Numbered from the stretch's first letter, positions 46,754 through 57,569 are shown. The stretch is 64,000 bases of DNA from Pisolithus tinctorius (GCA_024663395.1 JANFAH010000083.1:62001-126000), one strand, 5' to 3'. Program-made: numbers and translations. Notes: generated by a model from the letters alone, not told the origin.

Positions 46754-49700
46754 ATGTCGAGCAAGTATCTAAGTCGAAGATCCCTCGAGCCGAGAAGCAA
46801 GTCCGAAGGCAAATTAGTAGTCGAATTTCTGCGAAGAAGTCGTGAGAATGCGCCGAGAGAACTCGAGGGAATGCCACCGAGGCATTCGAAGGATGCACCA
46901 TGGTTCTCGGGGTATGCATCTGACCTTTTTAGGTATTTCGAAGAGGTTCGAAGTCTTTGCGAGCGCGAGAATTGCTTCGATGACCAAGAATGGGCGAAAT
47001 GGGTTTGCTGGTATGCAAGTAGCGAAGTCTCGGACTCATGGTACGAATTCATCGAAGATCGGCTGAGTTGGCCCGAATTCGTGGTAGCCATTGCGCGTTT
47101 GTATCCTGGGTCCCGGAAGGTGGATCAACAGTACTCGAGGAATGACCTTTACAGCCTCGTTGACAGCCGAGCGGGAAGAGAAATTCATACAGAGGAAGAA
47201 CTGATGAACTACAGACTATATTTTCTAGATTTAGCAACGTTTCTACGGGTTTCGAAGCAACTCGAGGCTGACGAGCTTGAAGACCTCTATGTACAAGGCT
47301 TCGACAAGGAATTCCGGGGCGAAATTATTCGGAAAATGCGATGCGACGATCGACGGCGACACTCAGACGATCCATGGCCCATGGAGCAAGTAACATACAC
47401 AGCAACACGACTACTACACAAAGGATTTCGCTCGGAGCGAGCACAAACAAGCGCGGAAGACTACTACAAGCCACGAAGTGACCCAGAATCGAGTTTGGAC
47501 AAGCAACATCTATCTACGAAGTGTTTTCTGCCTACAGCTACACATGACTCGCTGACGTCCAGTATACAGGGATCTACAGAGTTATCAGGATACATAGAGT
47601 GCGAGAAAGTACCGAAGTTAGTTTCAGCAAGTCGCGCGCAGCCACCGAGTTCATCCGAGAAGACAAAGAGTGAAGACCGAAGCCCTGCCAGGCTCGTCGA
47701 AGCAGCCACAGCAACCTGTTTTGAGATGGAAGAGTTTTCTCTGAGTATGAACCAAATACTGACTACTGAGTTACAGGAAGCAGTAGAACTTGAGCGAGTT
47801 GAACCAACATTGGTGGAGGAACCACTCACAACAAAAGTCCCGTTCGAATTCGAGGCAAATTGCAACACACAAAGGGGTTTTTCATTTTGTTCGTATCGAG
47901 CTTCTCTGATGGCTACTGGTGTGTCACTACAGGAGTCCTACCTAAGAGGTCGAGGCAATGAAAGGAGCGGCCTCGGAGTTCCTGCAGTCAGCAGAAATAT
48001 GCATCAGTTAACCAACGACCTATTCAGGTCAAAGATTCCACTCGAATTCGAAGCTGAAAGGCTCGAAGAACACCCGAAGCCCACAGGAGTTGGAGTCGAA
48101 GGGCTTGAAACACTCACAGGCAGTCCCGAAACAGATAGGTTGGCATACAAAGAGGTTATTGCGAGAAGAATTCAGATCGAGGAGCCATCGAGGCTCATTA
48201 TACGAAGGAAGCCGCTGGAAGAAGTTTTGCGAATCGAAATGTTGAAGCACGCGGCGAGGGTGGACGGCCTCGCACTTGAAATGTTCCACGGCAGCGCGGT
48301 GCCAGCAATATATATTTTATTCGAGAATCCGTCGAGAGAATCGACGCGCGCACTCGGTATTAGGACTTGTAGAGGAAGTCCAGCGATGTTGACTAAGCGG
48401 AGTCACGTGACCGCTCTGCGCGTTGTGGCCGCGCGCACTCAAGTACTACATACTGACGACTCTACTGTTACAGGCCGACTATGCAAGATCGCGGCGATCG
48501 AAGAATATGAAGAATGGGGCGAGCGGCGTACCATATGGAAGTTACCGCGACTACGAGCGAGGGCGACAGCAGCATCGAATAGAGCAATTGCGACGACGAC
48601 GACGACCCTACTTAGCGCAGAAAAACGGCCATACGAGTTTGGATATACCGTTCGAAGGGAATGGGGCACGATGAGTGCAGTTACTGAGCTCGAAAGCTCA
48701 AAGGTCGGTTTTGATTTTGGAACGTTGTACTTACATCTGCCCTACTCTAGGGAAGCCGGATATCTACGACGGACAACGATCGCGATACAAGGAACGACGA
48801 AGACGACGACGATTACACTGAGTGCGGATCGACGGCCAGTCAAGATCAGATGCGCCATTCTATGGAGACAAGGCGCGAGGAGTGCAGGCGTTGAGCTCAA
48901 CAGCTCATGGGTTCGTTTTGATTTCGAGACGTTTTACTTACGACTATCCTACTCTAGGGCAAACGGACATACGCAACGAAGCACGACGGAGGTCCCCGCG
49001 ATCGCAGTTCGAGGGTCAACGACGGACTACGAACGAGCGATAGCGACAGTAACGCGGACGACGACTAGACCTAGCGCAGGTCAATGGCCAGTCGACATCG
49101 ACTGTGCCGTTCGATGGAAACAGGGCGCGATGAGCGCGAGTACTGAGTCCGATGGCTCAGAGGTTCGTTTTGACTTCAAGACGCTTTACTTACATCTATG
49201 CTATTCTAGAGAAGGTAGCTATCTACGGCGAACGGCGACCGTGGTACAAAGAACAAGGACGACGCTCGGCACAGATCGATGGCCGTGCAAGGCTAGAACA
49301 TCTGTTCGATGGAGGCGAAGCGCAAGGAGCGCAGATGTTGGGCTCGGAGGCCCAAGGGTTTGTTTGGATTCTGGAACGCGTTACTTACATCTACGCTATT
49401 CTAGGGAATACAAGAGTATGCGACAAAGAGCGACCGACGACCAAGCGATCCTGATGCAAGACTCTATGACGAACTACGACCGAAGATTGCGCGGGAGTAC
49501 GACAGGAACAGCGGCAGCGACTGGAGCGACAGCAACGACGACGTTTGACACAGACCGAAGGCTGCGCGAGGCAGGAACAGCCGTCCGAAGGAAACGAAGC
49601 GCGATGGAGACCACCGGGCTTGAACGCTCGGAGTTCTGTTTTGGTTCTAGGATACTTTACTTACATCTTCATTGTTCTAGGGAAGCCGACTATCTACGAC

Positions 49701-52558
49701 GAACAGCGATCGCCATTCAAGAATCTACAATGGTCTACGAACAAGGGACGCGAGGAAGTACAGCAAGACGATCGCAAGGACTACAGTTCGGTCTTCAACA
49801 GCGATCGCCGAGGATACGAGGTCTGACGAGCGCGGATACTGAGCCCGATGGCTCAGAGAGAAGGTACCTGTCTACGACGAACAACAACTGCGGTACAAGG
49901 AACGACTACGACGGTGCTCGAAGAGGATCGATGGCTGCGCAAGGCAAGACTTGCCATTCGATGGGAACAAGACGCGACGAGCGCGGGGAAAATGACTATA
50001 TACGACGAAGAGCGACTGACATCCAGAAGATCGCGATACAAGGAACGATGACGACGATAAGGCTTGATGCGGATCGGTGGCCACGCAAGCCTAAAACAGC
50101 CGTTCGATGGAGGCGAAGCGCGAGGAGCGCAGACACGGAGCTCAACGGCTCATCAGTTCGTTTTGATTGCGGAACGTCTTACTTACATCTATGCTGTCCT
50201 AGGGGAAGTGGTTATATACGACGAAGAGCGACCTACATCCCAGCAATCGCTATTCAAGAATCTACGAAGGACTATGAACGAAAGACACTCGGACGTACCA
50301 CGAAACGAGTGCGAGGACTACAGGTCGATCTGCGACGGCAGTCGTTGAAGATACAACATCTGACGAGCATGAATACTGGGCCTAACGGCTCAAGGGACAA
50401 CGGATATACACAACAAGTTCACATCAAGGCTACCGTCGCTATTCTTGGGCGAGCCTTGCTCAGGCTCGAGCCGCGATGTAGTTGCCATGTATTGCCATCA
50501 CTCACAGCGCTCAGGAAACACGCGAAGTCGATGGACCCATCCAATTCTGGAAATGCGTTCACGCACTTGAAGCGCAACGGCCCTAGTTTTTATCTTTGTT
50601 GCATGACTTCTTGCTTACAGGTACATTATTCTAGAGTAGACGACGATTCGGAAGAAAGGACACATCGACATACAGCGCAACAAGTACTACGACGGCTGCG
50701 GAAGGCCACAAGAAACAAGTTCAAGGCGACTACATGGACCGGTGTACGAGAGTTGCTACAAATGGCGATGCGACGGCGAGGTTTGAAGTCGCGACAAGAA
50801 GCAAGACGTGCGAGAAGTGTCGAAGTCACATCGAGTGGGCCCGACGGCCTGAGTTTTAGTTTTTTCTTCGAAGCGTTTAACTTACGGCTACGTTGTTTCA
50901 GGAAATACGAGTTTTCACAGAGTATCGACGAATCATCGAGGATGGATAATGAGCGCGACAGCTCTAGCTTCTATTTTCGTTTTGCAAATTTCTACTTACA
51001 GCTACATCGTATTAGAATAGACGAAGACGTCGAAGAAGGAACGCATCTATATACAGTACAACGGCGAATTTCAAAGTCGCAGCAAGACGCGCGAGATGCG
51101 AGGAGCATCGAAGCCATGCCGAGTGGGCTCGAAGGCCCAAGTCTTGGCCTTCTCTTTAAGCCGTTTTACTTACAGCTACCGCATTTTAGGGATCACGAAT
51201 TTTTACAGAGCATCAACGAACTCTTGAGTGTCGATGCGCCTACAGTACAAAGGTCCGGGTCGGCACGACCTGCGACCGCGTCCTTTGAAGAAGAAGGAGC
51301 CTACCTTACCGTCGATCGAAGCGAAATTTTAGGTCGACACGCCGTCGAGCAGTTAGCGAGGGGAGACACCATCCCCATGTTGGATATTGTGCAGAGACAT
51401 CATGATGTCCCGTTTTATTCGGGGGACACCACAGACGAACGGGACGTGTTGGATATATTGGAGAGATCAGGCGTTACATATATTGTACAGAATGCCTTAC
51501 TACGGCGAGGCGCGAGAGACCCCTCCGTCTACTTCAGGGGTTACGTCGAAGGCACCCGAGCCATCATCGAAGCAGCCATCGCAGCTGGTGTCTGTAGGCT
51601 CGTCTACACGAGTTCCGCAGGCGTCGTATTTGACAGCACTGACGTCGTGAATGTCGACGAACGAGTGCCCTACCTGGAGAAGCCGTTTGACGCATATAGT
51701 GATGCCCAAGGGGTGTTCGGGTCCAGAGACAGCCAGATAGGTGGCAGCGGAAGTCTGTTCGATTGTACCTACGACGGGAACATCGCGCGCACGATCCTAC
51801 TTGCTGGGAACGAGCTCGTTCCTCCTCCCTCTTACTCCTCTACCATGTCGAGCGAACCCAAACTAGACCCCGAGCGCTCATTTTTGTCTCTTGTTTTTAT
51901 GACGATCTACTCACGAATCTACGGGTCCAAGGTACTTGACAAAGTCGGAGCACGGCTGCTGAAATCAGAAGGAAAAGAAGACGGCGCGAGTTCATGGGTA
52001 GAGTGCGAAGAGATGTTGACGAAACTCAGGAAGGGGAAATTTGAAGCCAAGGTGCCCTTTTCGGTTTTGATTCGAACATTATCTACTGCGAGGTACAGGT
52101 ACCCTGGTGTGAAGGAAAAGGCGATCGATGGGGATGGACAGTTTGAAGCTGCGCATCAGTACTTAGCATCAAGACTTCGTCCGCCCGACTGTGAGGTTGA
52201 AGGCCGACGACCAAGATCGAACAAAGTTAGCACCTTCACCCGTTGGGGCCGAAGACCTATCATCGAAGAGAGCTTGAGGATCTACAGACTTAAGGTGACA
52301 GCTTTTATTATAGTTCAAACACGTGCTACTTCGAGATATTTTGTTTCTAGCAGTGAACAAGTGGTAGATGAAGATGGGCAACTCGAGGTCGCTCGGCGAC
52401 ACTTAGTGCGAGAGCTTCGGCCACCTGATGGAGTACCAGATGAAGTACGAGAAATCAAGTGTGCGCATGCACAGGGAGTCGAGGCTGTGAAAATAGGAAT
52501 GGGACAAGTGAACGAGACAAGGGTCCCGGTGAGCGTGTCGATATATAGTTTTCTTTAA
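46754..52558 (+). CDS. Chimeric Gag / cassette array / ERG26-like protein of F
   Basis: 1934-codon uninterrupted frame from ATG 46754. Residues about 40-240 match the element D Gag (MPPRHSKDAPWFSGYASDLFRYFEEV, LYPGSRKVDQQYSRNDL). Residues about 574-1499 are the cassette array. Residues about 1513-1693 match ERG26, sterol-4-alpha-carboxylate 3-dehydrogenase (DIVQRHHDVPFYSGD, YTSSAGVVF, NVDERVPY, LFDCTYDGN). The Rossmann glycine motif and YxxxK are lost and segments are missing, so no dehydrogenase activity is expected. The C-terminal part holds two copies of a GDGQFEAAHQYL..RLRPPD block of unknown origin. If the intron-like cassettes are spliced, the product differs. Which form is made is unknown. 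Confidence 0.75.
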   Translation: MSSKYLSRRSLEPRSKSEGKLVVEFLRRSRENAPRELEGMPPRHSKDAPWFSGYASDLFRYFEEVRSLCERENCFDDQEWAKWVCWYASSEVSDSWYEFIEDRLSWPEFVVAIARLYPGSRKVDQQYSRNDLYSLVDSRAGREIHTEEELMNYRLYFLDLATFLRVSKQLEADELEDLYVQGFDKEFRGEIIRKMRCDDRRRHSDDPWPMEQVTYTATRLLHKGFRSERAQTSAEDYYKPRSDPESSLDKQHLSTKCFLPTATHDSLTSSIQGSTELSGYIECEKVPKLVSASRAQPPSSSEKTKSEDRSPARLVEAATATCFEMEEFSLSMNQILTTELQEAVELERVEPTLVEEPLTTKVPFEFEANCNTQRGFSFCSYRASLMATGVSLQESYLRGRGNERSGLGVPAVSRNMHQLTNDLFRSKIPLEFEAERLEEHPKPTGVGVEGLETLTGSPETDRLAYKEVIARRIQIEEPSRLIIRRKPLEEVLRIEMLKHAARVDGLALEMFHGSAVPAIYILFENPSRESTRALGIRTCRGSPAMLTKRSHVTALRVVAARTQVLHTDDSTVTGRLCKIAAIEEYEEWGERRTIWKLPRLRARATAASNRAIATTTTTLLSAEKRPYEFGYTVRREWGTMSAVTELESSKVGFDFGTLYLHLPYSREAGYLRRTTIAIQGTTKTTTITLSADRRPVKIRCAILWRQGARSAGVELNSSWVRFDFETFYLRLSYSRANGHTQRSTTEVPAIAVRGSTTDYERAIATVTRTTTRPSAGQWPVDIDCAVRWKQGAMSASTESDGSEVRFDFKTLYLHLCYSREGSYLRRTATVVQRTRTTLGTDRWPCKARTSVRWRRSARSADVGLGGPRVCLDSGTRYLHLRYSREYKSMRQRATDDQAILMQDSMTNYDRRLRGSTTGTAAATGATATTTFDTDRRLREAGTAVRRKRSAMETTGLERSEFCFGSRILYLHLHCSREADYLRRTAIAIQESTMVYEQGTRGSTARRSQGLQFGLQQRSPRIRGLTSADTEPDGSERRYLSTTNNNCGTRNDYDGARRGSMAAQGKTCHSMGTRRDERGENDYIRRRATDIQKIAIQGTMTTIRLDADRWPRKPKTAVRWRRSARSADTELNGSSVRFDCGTSYLHLCCPRGSGYIRRRATYIPAIAIQESTKDYERKTLGRTTKRVRGLQVDLRRQSLKIQHLTSMNTGPNGSRDNGYTQQVHIKATVAILGRALLRLEPRCSCHVLPSLTALRKHAKSMDPSNSGNAFTHLKRNGPSFYLCCMTSCLQVHYSRVDDDSEERTHRHTAQQVLRRLRKATRNKFKATTWTGVRELLQMAMRRRGLKSRQEARRARSVEVTSSGPDGLSFSFFFEAFNLRLRCFRKYEFSQSIDESSRMDNERDSSSFYFRFANFYLQLHRIRIDEDVEEGTHLYTVQRRISKSQQDARDARSIEAMPSGLEGPSLGLLFKPFYLQLPHFRDHEFLQSINELLSVDAPTVQRSGSARPATASFEEEGAYLTVDRSEILGRHAVEQLARGDTIPMLDIVQRHHDVPFYSGDTTDERDVLDILERSGVTYIVQNALLRRGARDPSVYFRGYVEGTRAIIEAAIAAGVCRLVYTSSAGVVFDSTDVVNVDERVPYLEKPFDAYSDAQGVFGSRDSQIGGSGSLFDCTYDGNIARTILLAGNELVPPPSYSSTMSSEPKLDPERSFLSLVFMTIYSRIYGSKVLDKVGARLLKSEGKEDGASSWVECEEMLTKLRKGKFEAKVPFSVLIRTLSTARYRYPGVKEKAIDGDGQFEAAHQYLASRLRPPDCEVEGRRPRSNKVSTFTRWGRRPIIEESLRIYRLKVTAFIIVQTRATSRYFVSSSEQVVDEDGQLEVARRHLVRELRPPDGVPDEVREIKCAHAQGVEAVKIGMGQVNETRVPVSVSIYSFL
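48685..51189 (+). repeat. Array of hairpin plus intron-like cassettes in F
   Basis: Imperfect units carry a short stem-loop, e.g. TGAGCT-CGAA-AGCTCA (48685-48700), then 1-4 nt, then a 47-49 nt segment starting GT and ending TAG or CAG with CTTAC inside. GT-to-AG segments: 48704-48750, 48911-48957, 49163-49209, 49358-49404, 49633-49680, 50156-50202, 50586-50634, 50853-50901, 51141-51189, and 50967-51015 (GC-AG). Units at 49840 and 50377 keep the hairpin but lack the segment. Confidence 0.8.
51290..51830 (+). pseudogene. Captured ERG26 fragment within F
   Basis: About 180 codons matching the NAD-dependent sterol decarboxylase ERG26 of ergosterol synthesis, in frame with the upstream Gag and array. 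Intronless, consistent with cDNA capture. The segment from DAY to GVFG lacks the catalytic Lys and about 20 residues; another gap precedes IGGSGSLFDCTY. Confidence 0.82.
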
Positions 52559-53258
52559 AATGAGTTTTGCTTCGAGCGACGTCGTTCAACCGAGTCGTGC
52601 TAACCTTCGGGTGATTCTACTCACCCCGACTTATAGTTTCGAGTTCCATTGTTTTTTCTTGGTGCTAAATTGTCTTAAGGACGAGCAGTAGTCGAGAGCA
52701 CATATGCATATAAGGATAGTAAATACATGACTGATTGAGATTTGTTTTAGGTACATATATACGTCTTCGAGCTGCCTCGTAGAGGGCCAGCCTCCGCTGT
52801 ACCAGCCGCTGAGCTGCATTACACTCTGTTACTGTTTCGCACAAAGACTGTGCCTCGAAGAGCTGTCATTGACTCGCTCTGCACTCGATTTATTACTCAC
52901 TTGTTCGCTTGCCTGGAGATTATCTCCGTCGTCTTTTGGTTCGAGGTTTGGGCCTTGAGGGGAGTGTTCGAGAGGCAGGGTGTGTGTTCGAGAGGCCAGG
53001 TGGCGCTCTGTAGGCGGAAAGGGTTGTGTTCGAGGGCGAAAGGTTTTGAGGATGTAGAGGGTTGTTCAGCGAGATCAGGAGCGTGTTTTGGGAAGGAAGG
53101 GGGTCATGTTCGAGTAGTGAGGAGGTTAGGGGCGAAGAGTTGTGTTTGAAGGGCATGAGGATATGTGGTGAGGTCGAGGGAAGCAGATGCGAGGATGAGG
53201 ATGTTCGTGCGAGGAGGAGAGCGACCAAGGATGGTCGAATTCTAAACCACCCCTCGGA
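52559..53258 (+). other. 3' untranslated region of element F
   Basis: CpG-rich. Contains repeated GTGTTCGAGAGGC-type blocks (about 52965-53050) and a G-rich stretch. A 99-codon frame (52850-53149) is low-complexity and not called. No clear polypurine tract directly before the LTR. Confidence 0.5.
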
Positions 53259-53719
53259 TGTAGGGAACGAGTTCGAGTTCCCTAGGAGAATCCGTCTTGG
53301 TCAGGAGTTTAGGGGTGGAAGGACTTGTTTTATTTCTTGCCTTTGTTTTTGTGTTTGTACCCCTGGACTTGGTGACGAGCAGCCGCGTCGCTGACTAAGC
53401 GTGTGTGCTGTGTTCGCGCGAGTTCAGTTTACCATAACAACCAGTACAAGTCACAGGCCCTCAGTAGTAGGGTGATTTAGTCTCGCATTTTGGCGAGTTT
53501 TTGAGGTTAGATTTATTACTTTGGGGAGTACCCAAAGTGCCAGGAGGACTGGCAAGAGTATTAGACAGGCACAGCTAAGTATCTTTTTTCTAGTTCGCAT
53601 TTTTTACGTTTTACTACACTTCTTTCTCCAGAGAGAACCTCCCTTTTGGGTCGAGCACTAAACTCGCCCATTACTGACTATTACTATTTATAGGTACATC
53701 TATTTTACCTATTCCTACA
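53259..53719 (+). repeat. 3' LTR of element F
   Basis: 461 bp, about 99.3% identical to the 5' LTR by eye; starts TGTAGGGAACGAG. Confidence 0.92.
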
Positions 53720-55481
53720 TCGCAGCCAGTTCTTGGACCTGCTTATGAATCTCCAGGCTGACAGCAAGGAGGTCTTTGGTAGAGATTTCCATCTTCACTT
53801 CTAAGACTTGGTTTATGAGATGTCTGGTAGCAGCCACTTCATCAAAACTGCTCTGGTGTCAAAATTTGGGTGCAGGAATTGTTGTAGGCTTAGATTTCCT
53901 GGGATCTGTGGGATTAGAGACAGCTGGAGTTTTACTAATGGTTGGTTTCTCTGTAACATGGACAGGATTGTTTGGAACGGAATTAACGACTGGCCTGGGG
54001 GCGGTTGACACATTAGCAGGTGCCAGACTTGTCGTGGGGTTTCGCTGACAGCAGGCCAGAATTTCTACACCATCGAAACAAGCAGCCTTCTTCTTCTTGA
54101 TATTATTTTTCAATTCTTCTACTTGTGTGTAAGCTCTCACCAGGGCACACTGGTCTTCTTCATCAGCATTACTCTCTAGTTCATCGTTGATTAGGTAGGA
54201 AGAGGGATGTAGTTCAACCTGAAACTCTGTGGATTCTTCATTAGTGAAGAACATCATGCTGATGAGATGAGGTGGGGTATCACGTCCTCGAGACAAGTTT
54301 GATGACTGGCTAGGACGTTGTATGGAGACAAGGTTTGCTGAGGCGATGATAGAATTGCACATGGTGAGGAAGTTGTCGATCTTTTCTTTAAAGTTCCAGC
54401 CAGCAGCCGTCCTGGGAATGTCAGAACCATCAGGCATAAATACTCTTCCCCCTATCAGGGTGCATTTCCCAGCTTGTATGTATTCACGACACAGTGCACA
54501 CTCTGCCATACGGTGACCATTGGTGCTCCCACAGAAGAAACACCATAGGTCAAAAGAGCAACAGAATTGGGCCTCTTGACCTTGCTGAGGGGGTGACATG
54601 TCAGTAGGTTGTTGGGCAACTTGGACATACTCACGTTTTAAGATAGTGGGGACAGTCGATGAAGAAGGGGGTGTGGAGTTCTGTGGAAACAAAGCTGAAG
54701 AATCAGGCTGAGGGAGATTTCGTTTTGCTCCACTGAGCAGGTAGTTAGCATGCTTGTAGACCAGATCGAACTCCCAAGGTTTGTCGATGTCATGATCTAG
54801 GTCTGAAAGTTGCAATTGCATGAGCAAGGAATTCTGGAACCTTGGGGGAAACCCCTCAAGGAATTTCTCATTGATGTAGTCCTCAGGGAGCTTCTTCTTC
54901 TTCTGGATGAGGCCCAGGATGCATCGGAATTCCCAGACGTATTTACTGAGATCTTCCAGTGATCCCATAGGTTTCTGAACTTGATGGTAGAGTAAGGTTT
55001 CCAGGTTGGCATTGGTATAGCGATGATCTTTCACTGAGGCACCTGGATAGTAGTTCAGGAGTTCTTTGGAAAATGCATCCCAGTCATTGAAGTCATTGGT
55101 GGCAGTGTCTAAGGTGGACCAAAATTCTGCCTCGTTGTGATTGGTGTAATGGATGACCCAGTGGATTTTATCCTTTCCAGTGTCAAGGCCAGCTTCGATG
55201 CACAGTTGTTCGACATCTTCAAGGTAGTGAGTGATGTCTTCAGTACAACCAGAAAACTTTGGGGCTTTGTTAGAGCCCCTGAGTGGCATGTCTCTAGCTC
55301 CAGACATTGTGCAGGGTGGTACAGGGATCTGGATCGGAATTTTGGGAAGGATAGGAGCAGAATTTGAGAGAGTCGAGGCAAGAGTAATCTGTACAGGTAT
55401 TTGAGTAGAAAGGGTGATAGCGGTGTAAGAAAAAGTCCAAGTAGCTGTATAATACGAGCTAGATGGCTTAGATAACAACAA
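53720..55481 (-). pseudogene. Gag of element D
   Basis: Frame of up to 540 codons; the likely start is MSGARDMPLRGSNKAPKFSG (55304). Capsid-like region to about 54740 and a zinc-binding motif CFFCGSTNGHRMAEC (about 54537-54493) before a GRVFMPDGSDIPR block. TGA at 53859-53861 in KF-HQSSFD is the only stop before the gag-pro linker, which continues to 53720 and, across F, to 46115. So D was a single Gag-Pro-Pol frame. Confidence 0.85.
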
Positions 55482-56488
55482 TAAAAAATGAAGGGAACAA
55501 ATTGTTCGTCCCGAGGGATTCTGGACTGTTGGGACTAGAAGGCAGGACCCAGTGCTTGTAGCGGTAGTGATTCGTGATGTGCACAGCGTGGTCCACAGAG
55601 TAGTACTGGCGATGTGAGCAGTGCGAGTGGTATATGTAGTTCATGCATGGCAGAATGCGAGACATGTGGTGTAGACAAAGTGCAAAGGAAACTCATGGTG
55701 ACCTTCCGAGTGCCAAAAGGTATCATTCTGTACCTAAGTACAAGGCTTTATAGTCCAGGCAAACCCAGAACCTAGGTAAGACAGAGTACGAGTAAGGGAA
55801 AACCACATGACAGCGCATACACATAAGACAGGACAGGCCAGAAAAGAGGCCGAGGGTATACTACTAACAAAAAGGGGAACAGAGACTGTGGTAAGGAAAG
55901 AGTCCAAGGGAAAGGAAGCAACCGGAGGGCAGAGGCCGCAGATATAACATTGCGTGAGAGGGGATGAGGGTGCAGGAAGGTAGCGAGGTAGGTGGGAAGG
56001 CAGTATGCAAGCGGCGGCAAATGCAAGAGGTTCAGGAATGTAATGACAGTCACAGAATGGTAGATGATAGGGGCTTACGCGTCCAAGGAATGTGGATTCC
56101 TTACAGCGGAATTTGTGATTAGGGAGTGGGAAGGAAGGAGGAGCTGTTCAGCAGCTAGTTCTGAATCGCTGGATGGCGAGGATGACAAAGAAGTGAGTTC
56201 TGAGAGAGGCGAAAGTTCTTGATGTTCAGCGGGAGGATCAAAGGGTTCATCAAAGTTGAAGCCTCCTGGAAACACTGGGTAAAATGCTGGGGACTCTGGG
56301 CTCCGAAAGATCTTGTCTAAACTGAGATCTGAGTCTGACAAGTGTGGCTCTGAAATATCTCTGGGATCAGCTACTGGAATTAAGATTTCTGATGAGGAAA
56401 TAGATAGTCTGCAGAAGGGCTCTAGGAGCTCTTTGAGTTCAGTTCTTTGACGAGTGGGTCATAAGGATCTCCTTTCCAGATCTACAGA
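55482..56488 (-). other. Leader region of element D
   Basis: Between PBS and gag. Holds an 88-codon acidic frame (56341-56075, MSDSDLSLDKIFRSPESP...) that could be an upstream exon or leader protein of D; a spliced link to gag was not resolved. Confidence 0.45.
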
Positions 56489-56507
56489 CCCCTCGCAGTG
56501 GGCTCCA
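56489..56507 (-). promoter_or_regulatory. tRNA-type PBS of element D
   Basis: Minus strand TGGAGCCCACTGCGAGGGG, a TGG-initial sequence fitting a tRNA 3' CCA end. Element F has TGGAGCCCACCGCGAGGGG at 46579-46597. The tRNA was not identified. Confidence 0.75.
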
Positions 56508-56513
56508 AAACAA

Positions 56514-57569
56514 TGTGGGACACTACCTCTGGGTAGCGTGTGGATAGGGGAAAGCTGTAGGGGAAATCCCTAGGCTCGACCCAAGGGGTGCTGAGTAGGA
56601 AGGAGATGTAGAGTATGATGATAGAGTCGGTCGAAGAGTCGAATGTAGGGCACGGAATTTAATTCTGCAGAGATGTAGGTAGGAATAGACTTTGCTTTTG
56701 AAATTCCAAGAGATGATCTTGACCTGACGAAGTAACTCCAAGATGAATTAGGCACATGGGAGGGAAAATGAGGAACTAGCGGATCAAAGACACAAAGACA
56801 CGGAAGACAGAGTAGACACAAGTGACACAAAGACACAGATACATAGCAGACACAGAGGACACAAGGGCACTTAGAACACTTTAGACTCGCATATGACACG
56901 GGTTGTGAGTCCCCAAAAGATGATGATTCTTTTTCGTCACTGGGGTGGAATTATATAGTACATGGATAGTAAGGTACTGATCAGATAAATGTGGGGTGGG
57001 TAAAACAAAATTCCAAAAAAAAACAAAGGGGGCGATGTGTCAGATGTCAAAGCCATATGGCAATGTGTGAAAACGAACTGTAAAGTAGTAACTGAGAAAG
57101 ACAGATGGGAAAGATGGGTATCTTCCAACAGGACAAGTGTACACTGTACCATGGAGCGGAACACAAAGGATAGAGGCTGTAGATGCAAAGGGGTTCTCAC
57201 ATTGCGGAGAAAGGTTCATGGGAACAGAACAAGAGGGGTAACCAGAGTTTTTACCAATGATCTGCGTGGTTTGCTGGCTTCATGGTGAGGTGAAGGTTGA
57301 GGCAACATGACTGCGGAATTTCCAGATAGACATATGTCAGGTTGATATTGACATGGAATTCTGGGATGATGACTGGAGTGTGTTATTGATGGACAGGGGA
57401 GCTCCGAAGGTTCGACAGGCGAGGTGGCGCATGAGGCAGATGCACGAGGTGGATGCAATAATTCCAAAGATGACAGATGTGGAACTCTGGTAGGGGTCGA
57501 CTTTGGTAGCAGCAGAATTTTGGTGTTGGCATCCCTATTTCAGCCTCAGGGGGTATACCACTCCCTACA
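56514..57569 (-). repeat. 5' LTR of element D
   Basis: 1056 bp; minus strand TGTAGGGAGTGG...GTAGTGTCCCACA. The only complete LTR of D. Confidence 0.75.

Larger units (their letters stand above)
46116..53719 (+). mobile_element. LTR element F with captured host gene
   Basis: 461-bp LTRs at 46116-46576 and 53259-53719 with target duplication TCGC (46112-46115 and 53720-53723). Only three LTR differences were seen (near 46129, 46246 and 46262), all C/T at CpG, so the insertion is recent. The PBS matches that of D. The interior has one very long frame with a Gag-like part but no protease, RT, RNase H or integrase. It therefore looks non-autonomous, probably moved by a D-like partner. Confidence 0.9.
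44769..57569 (-). mobile_element. Ty3/gypsy element D (antisense, internally deleted)
   Basis: Minus-strand order: LTR 57569-56514, PBS 56507-56489, leader, gag-pro, start of RT, then 73 bp of the 3' LTR (44841-44769). Flanks GTGG (44765-44768) and GCAG (57570-57573) derive from a 4-bp GCGG duplication by opposite CpG transitions; GCGG restores a D-S-G-Y reading in C. Most of RT, RNase H, integrase and the 3' LTR is missing. Contains element F. Confidence 0.85.

Noticed and set aside
50967..51015. Treating every cassette in F as a proven intron
   Set aside because: One starts with GC, two units lack the segment, and splicing would shift the frame; reported only as intron-like.
52850..53149. 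99-codon frame in the F 3' region
   Set aside because: Low-complexity G-rich repeats, no motif.
44769..57569. Reading 44769 and 56514 as a pair of complete LTRs of a plus-strand element
   Set aside because: Only 73 bp match, and gag, PBS and protease all read on the minus strand; a truncated 3' LTR fits better.
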